A stretch of DNA of 64,000 nucleotides, taken from Planctomycetota bacterium (GTDB lineage Bacteria > Planctomycetota > PLA2). Position numbers and translations under genes: made by a program. Under the pieces are notes generated by a model, which worked only from the letters and a program-made list of their open reading frames with translations, searched no databases and was not told where the DNA came from. The stretch's first letter is position 1. Each line of letters opens with the position of its first letter. The stretch lies in contig JAJFFF010000022.1 of the NCBI GenBank assembly GCA_021776785.1, positions 1 to 64,000 of the forward strand, read 5' to 3'. Positions 60,219 through 64,000 of this stretch are shown here, in pieces.

Positions 60219-61016
60219 ATGAGGCGTCGCCAAGCATCGTTTTCGGTCTTGCCCATCATGGGACGTGGGCTGCTGCTTTGGTTTAAGCGTGCGCCGCTCC
60301 ATCTTGGGATCGCTGCTGGATGCGCCGCTCCGGTCGCCGTGGCGAACTATCAATGGGTGCTCGTCGAAGGGTGGCCCGGATTGCGTTTCTTCGAGCGCGA
60401 ACCTTCGTATTGGACGTTTGCGGGACAATTGATCTCCGAAATGCCGCTCCTTGTCTGGGGCGTTCCGGCCACGTCGTTTTGGATTCACTTTCTCGTGGCC
60501 CAACGTGTCGTTAGTCTGCCCAGCAATCGGCCTCCGGGCGTTGCGCGTCAACGCACCGCACGCGAGATAGTCAGGCCGATCGGATTCATGGTCGGCTACC
60601 TGGTCGTGCGGGTCGTAGCGATCCTCGCGATCCTGACATCAGAATCGCAGTTCGGGATTGTGGTCTATGGCCTCGTCGAATGCGCGCTGGTCACGCCGTT
60701 CTTCGTAGCGATCCCAGCCTTGCTGCTTCATCGCACGCATCCGTTGCGGCGCAGCGTCGCTCTCGTGCGGCGCAAGGCCGCGCGCATATTCGCCGTGCTA
60801 GCATCTCTGGTCACGCTGCGGCTGTTGCTGTTCATCGCGCTTCAATCGGAATCTTCTCCCGAGGTAGAGGGCCACATCTATTGGGTCCACCAGTCGTGGC
60901 TCGCTGCGGACGTCGTATTCGCTTCGCTGAGCGGCGTGTGGGCCACGCTTATCTACGTCGACCTCGATCGCTACGTGGGTGGACTCGACACAGCCGACGT
61001 GGCGGAGTCGTTCTAG
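60219..61016 (+). CDS. Multi-pass membrane protein, paralogue of the gene at 56069
   Basis: 265 residues, about six hydrophobic helices (LHLGIAAGCAAPVAVANY, MPLLVWGVPATSFWI, IGFMVGYLVVRVVAILAIL, FFVAIPALLLH, FAVLASLVTLRLLLFIAL, VFASLSGVWATLIYVDL). Collinear with the protein on the far side of oxyR-katG. ATGs at 60219 and 60258 are both possible; the second begins exactly where similarity to the paralogue starts. No recognised family. Confidence 0.65.
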   Translation: MRRRQASFSVLPIMGRGLLLWFKRAPLHLGIAAGCAAPVAVANYQWVLVEGWPGLRFFEREPSYWTFAGQLISEMPLLVWGVPATSFWIHFLVAQRVVSLPSNRPPGVARQRTAREIVRPIGFMVGYLVVRVVAILAILTSESQFGIVVYGLVECALVTPFFVAIPALLLHRTHPLRRSVALVRRKAARIFAVLASLVTLRLLLFIALQSESSPEVEGHIYWVHQSWLAADVVFASLSGVWATLIYVDLDRYVGGLDTADVAESF

Positions 61017-61020
61017 TGCG

Positions 61021-61060
61021 CACAAAAATAGCCGGCAGGGCTGTTCACGCCCTGCCGGCT
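61021..61060 (-). terminator. Terminator for the Ig-like lipoprotein gene, perhaps bidirectional
   Basis: A perfect 12-bp stem (61030-61041 with 61049-61060). The T run lies on the minus-strand side (61022-61029), so it ends the leftward transcript; the hairpin may also slow rightward transcription from the membrane-protein gene. Confidence 0.88.
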
Positions 61061-61079
61061 TCGTCGTGATCTGGTTGCT

Positions 61080-63209
61080 TTAATCGTCGATTGTGAACGG
61101 GATTTCGAGGCGGTTGATGACCGCTCTTGCTCCCGTGAAGAAGTTGGCGTTGAGTACCGCTTCGTAGCGGATGAACCGGAGGCCATCCACCGCGTTGATG
61201 TCTTGCGTGAACGGCACATCATCCACGATTCCATCCGCCGATCCGGACCAACGCCACGTCACCGACGCGCCGCCGTCTTGCACCGTCGGGCGCAGAAGCG
61301 GTGCGAAGAAGTCCGGCGACTCCACGCCCGTGTCGTAGTAACGCGATGTCGCCACCGACCTCAGCTTTGCGAGTTCGAACTCCATGATCGTTGTCGCGGC
61401 CGAGGGGTTCGAGACTGCTGCCGACGGCGCCGGCACGAGCGCGTTGCTTCCAAAGATGCCGTCCGCGCGCCGCAGGCCAAACGTCGTGTTCTGGTTGCAC
61501 GAACCGGTGAAGATCGTGATGCAGTTGCACGTCGGCGCCCCGCCAACTTGCGTGACGCCCAAGAAGTTGCGGCTCGTCTGGAACGTTCCGCCTTCGCTCG
61601 CTTCCACGTCCACGATCAGATCGTTGACGCCGTCATAGGCGAAGAACGTGTCGAACGCCGGCCAGTCCTGGAACCCATCGTTTAGGTTCCCGCCATTGAT
61701 CTCCGCCGATTGGGCGATGCTGTAGCCGGTCGGGTTGACGACGGTCACAAACCCATTCACGTCGAATTGATCCGAGAGGCCGCCGGTCGCGAAGCCCGTC
61801 CCGGTCTTTTTGTGGCCCAGCCGCAACGTGACGCTCGGGTACGTCGTTGCAAACGTTGCGTCGCTTTCGGGACCCCAGCCCGCGCGAATGATCGTTCCCG
61901 CGCCGCCGACTTCTGTCTGGCGATACAGGTTGAGTTGGCGCCGGCCCGCCGCGGTCGGCGGGTTGGGCGGTACGGCCGGAAGGTCCGGCCCGATGAGCGG
62001 GTTCGCGCCGGGACAGTAATCCTCTTCGCCGATCACACGCCCAAAAGGCACGAGCGGGGGCGACGGAGACGGAGCGGTTTGGGGGCGGTTGATGCTTAGT
62101 GCAATCCCTCCCGCCGTGATCGCGCGCACGTCCACGGTCGCGAGACGCGTCGTGATCGGTTGCGAAACGATCGAGAACGGAAACGTCGCGTCGTCGCTCC
62201 ACACCGCGTCCGTGAGCGCCGGATCGCGCGCGCTCGTTGTGTCAAACGCCTCCGTGATCACACCGGTGTTGGGGGAGTTGGGATTGAACGCGGTGGTGAA
62301 CGTCTGCAGGAACGTGAAGTTTTGAATGGAGTTGCCGGCGAGATCGCGCGGGAGTGTCCCCGGCGTGAACTTCGTCGGATCGGTCGGGTCGATAAAGTTG
62401 ACCTGAATTTTGAACGGACCCTGCCCGAATCCGAACACCGGAACCATCGTGACGCGCTTCAGCGAGCCATCGAAGAATACGGCCGACGGGATGTTGTCCT
62501 GAAACGCCGGCGACGTCGCCGTGGCGTTGGTTAGGAATACGTTCTCGCCCAGCGCGAACGTGGCCGGGTTGATCGGTTCGGAAAACTCCATCGTCACGGC
62601 CGCGTCGGACGGAATCTGGCCGAGTCCGTTGGGGCCGGGCGTGAACTCGAGTCCGACGATGCCCGGCGGACCCGGGTTTGGATCGTTCCAACCGGACCCG
62701 GTCGTGAACGCGCTCGAAAGAACCGACGATGCCGTCGAGCCGTTGACGAGCGACAACGCGATCGGGTTGCCCTCGATGCTCTTTACGAACCGCGTGGCCG
62801 GTCGATTGTCTCCAGCCTGGTGCAGCGGAATTTCGACTCGGATTTGAATGCCCGCTTCGAAGCCGCTTGCGTTGTCTTCGCGAGCCTGCGTGATGGTCGG
62901 GTCGAACTCGATCACGTTGCCGGAGATTAAGAACGCTCCCTTGGGCCGCGATTGAAAGTTCGCGCCGGTTCGCACGAGGATCGACTGGTCGGTGACCGAG
63001 TCCGGGTCGACCGTCGTCGAGAAAATGATGCGAATGACGTCGTTGCGTGCGACTGCACTTTCCCCGTCGCCGGGTTCGATGCGGACCAACGCCAAGTCTT
63101 CTGGATCAAAGCTCGCGTCGGCGCCGCCGCCGCCCGAGCATCCAGCGCCAAAGCCGGCCAATCCTGCTACCAGGACGCCAGCGAAGCGCTTGGGCCATCC
63201 CCAATACAT
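61080..63209 (-). CDS. Large Ig-like (SbsA-type) lipoprotein
   Basis: From an ATG with AGGAG at good spacing, 709 residues. A signal peptide ends FGAGC (non-ideal lipobox), followed by a Gly/Asp-rich linker. Two bacterial Ig-like repeats of the SbsA type are clear (VRIEPGDGESAVARNDVIRIIFS and IPSDAAVTMEFSEPINPATF). The rest is beta-rich with Asn/Thr/Pro-rich loops, a CNCITIFTGSCNQN disulphide-like cluster, and no catalytic motif. Probably a surface or stalk protein. Confidence 0.82.
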   Translation of the reverse strand: MYWGWPKRFAGVLVAGLAGFGAGCSGGGGADASFDPEDLALVRIEPGDGESAVARNDVIRIIFSTTVDPDSVTDQSILVRTGANFQSRPKGAFLISGNVIEFDPTITQAREDNASGFEAGIQIRVEIPLHQAGDNRPATRFVKSIEGNPIALSLVNGSTASSVLSSAFTTGSGWNDPNPGPPGIVGLEFTPGPNGLGQIPSDAAVTMEFSEPINPATFALGENVFLTNATATSPAFQDNIPSAVFFDGSLKRVTMVPVFGFGQGPFKIQVNFIDPTDPTKFTPGTLPRDLAGNSIQNFTFLQTFTTAFNPNSPNTGVITEAFDTTSARDPALTDAVWSDDATFPFSIVSQPITTRLATVDVRAITAGGIALSINRPQTAPSPSPPLVPFGRVIGEEDYCPGANPLIGPDLPAVPPNPPTAAGRRQLNLYRQTEVGGAGTIIRAGWGPESDATFATTYPSVTLRLGHKKTGTGFATGGLSDQFDVNGFVTVVNPTGYSIAQSAEINGGNLNDGFQDWPAFDTFFAYDGVNDLIVDVEASEGGTFQTSRNFLGVTQVGGAPTCNCITIFTGSCNQNTTFGLRRADGIFGSNALVPAPSAAVSNPSAATTIMEFELAKLRSVATSRYYDTGVESPDFFAPLLRPTVQDGGASVTWRWSGSADGIVDDVPFTQDINAVDGLRFIRYEAVLNANFFTGARAVINRLEIPFTIDD

Positions 63210-63515
63210 AGTCCACTCCTTCGGTTCCCGTACCCGATTTCTGACCTGTGCGCGCGAGTACGCGCGGAGCGAACAACCGACACTGCTAACGCAAGCCGCG
63301 TTCCGCTTGAATGACGGGCCGCTTGAATGACGGGCGACTGTCAAATCTGGGGCGTGTTCTCGCCCGATCGCGTGCACTCTCGTACGAGTTACGCGACGCG
63401 CGTGCGCGCACGCACGCTCCCCGGCGTGCGACTTGGCTCAAACCGCTCACGAAAAAACGCGGGGCTGGGCGGCCCCGCGTTCGGTATCGAGTTGTTGGCT
63501 TGCGAACGATGCGAC
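63210..63515. other. Intergenic region between the Ig-like lipoprotein and DinB genes
   Basis: About 305 bp with no gene: the promoter side of the lipoprotein gene (63210-63450), then the terminator of the DinB-like gene. Confidence 0.55.
63452..63480 (-). terminator. Intrinsic terminator of the DinB-like gene
   Basis: A 9-bp GC-rich stem (63457-63465 with 63472-63480) with six T residues on the minus-strand side. Confidence 0.9.
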
Positions 63516-64000
63516 CTAGGCGAACGGGTCGACGTCGGCGGTCGGGCCGTAGACCGACGGGACCGCTTCGCCGATCGAACGCAGGTACGTCGAGAGCTGG
63601 CCGCGGTGGTGGTAGGTGTGGTTGAACAGGAACGAGCGGATCGCGACCGCGCGCGGCATCGCCATGATTTCCTGATCGCCCTTCTTGAGGCTCCACATTT
63701 CGCCTGCGCGGGGGCCGAGCGACGAGAGCCAATCCTTGGTCGCGGCGTAGGCTTCATCGTGCATCTTCAAGAGCTCGGCGCGCGTCGCGGGGCCTTCGTT
63801 CGGCTCGGGACGATCGTTGATATCGAAACCGTCGCCGCCCAAGATCTGCGTCATTTGGGCGCCGGCGCCCGCGATGTGGCCGCAGAGTTGGCCGAGCGAC
63901 ATCCCTTTTTCGTGCGGACGCCAACCGTATTTCGCTTCGGGCGCTGCTTCGAGCAACGCACGCGTGGATTGCGATTCCATCTCCAACTCGGCCAAGTAGC
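63516..64000 (-). CDS. DinB/YfiT-like protein, probably incomplete at the window edge
   Basis: At least 160 residues. MSLGQLCGHIAGAG and FLFNHTYHHRGQLSTYLR carry the three histidines of the DinB/YfiT four-helix-bundle metal site. Related proteins act as thiol-dependent transferases or hydrolases (bacillithiol or mycothiol types); the specific role is unknown. The frame stays open to the edge (YLAELEMESQ), so the true start is probably beyond base 64000, although a TTG at 63995 is possible. Confidence 0.8.
   Translation of the reverse strand, partial: YLAELEMESQSTRALLEAAPEAKYGWRPHEKGMSLGQLCGHIAGAGAQMTQILGGDGFDINDRPEPNEGPATRAELLKMHDEAYAATKDWLSSLGPRAGEMWSLKKGDQEIMAMPRAVAIRSFLFNHTYHHRGQLSTYLRSIGEAVPSVYGPTADVDPFA

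Overview
The window is about 64 kb of high-GC bacterial chromosome, densely coding on both strands. It has no phage, conjugation or transposase genes. The mix of genes fits a Planctomycetota-like bacterium: many ECF sigma factors with unusual membrane partners, secreted HEAT and TPR proteins, Ig-like and carboxypeptidase-regulatory-like surface proteins, a Tricorn-type protease, a DUF1844 protein and prepilin-like proteins. Myxococcota is a possible alternative. No 16S rRNA or other decisive marker is present, so this placement is an inference.

Layout. Bases 1-944 hold the end of one prepilin-like gene and a complete tandem paralogue. Bases 1131-7279 form a tightly coupled glycan operon: one GT2 and three GT4-type glycosyltransferases, then a TMTC-like membrane/TPR protein. 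A small FHA protein follows, with a flippase on the opposite strand. Bases 9039-18212 carry a NUDIX hydrolase, an HtrA-type protease, a divergent DprA-like protein, a hotdog thioesterase, a HEAT lipoprotein and priA. Bases 18508-20315 are the first sigma/membrane-thioredoxin pair. Bases 20306-23290 carry a membrane-anchored unknown, a TIM-barrel-like protein, a phosphoglycerate-mutase-type phosphatase and a DUF1844 protein. They run into a 284-bp foldback element at 23310-23593, whose far end supplies the stop codon of a 1213-residue NtrY-like kinase. The kinase sits in an operon with its NtrC-like regulator (23573-28582). Bases 28774-30935 hold a second sigma/anti-sigma pair with an ARPP-1-like sensor. 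Bases 31072-35555 are mostly exported proteins on the minus strand. Bases 35554-41414 carry the Tricorn homologue, an FMN reductase and a large HEAT protein.

Bases 42530-46242 are the most unusual locus. An ECF sigma factor overlaps the first of three consecutive single-pass membrane proteins, each with two ExbD/TolR-like periplasmic domains. Bases 47252-48000 hold a tRNA-Pro(CGG) gene followed by three tandem copies of its 3' end, each behind a hairpin-rich block. A further remnant lies at 50825, directly after a low-GC SRPBCC gene. Bases 50919-55285 carry a secreted zincin and the second sigma/membrane-thioredoxin module, this time with a small exported Cys protein and a TPR protein. Bases 56069-61016 hold oxyR and katG, divergent and with a recognisable OxyR site, flanked by two paralogous membrane proteins. 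The window ends with an Ig-like lipoprotein and a DinB-like protein that runs off the edge.

The recurring theme is signalling between envelope and transcription. Four ECF sigma genes are each followed by a membrane protein with a distinct extracytoplasmic sensor (CxxC thioredoxin-like twice, ARPP-1-like, twin ExbD-like). A NtrY/NtrC pair and an OxyR circuit add further nitrogen/envelope and peroxide inputs.
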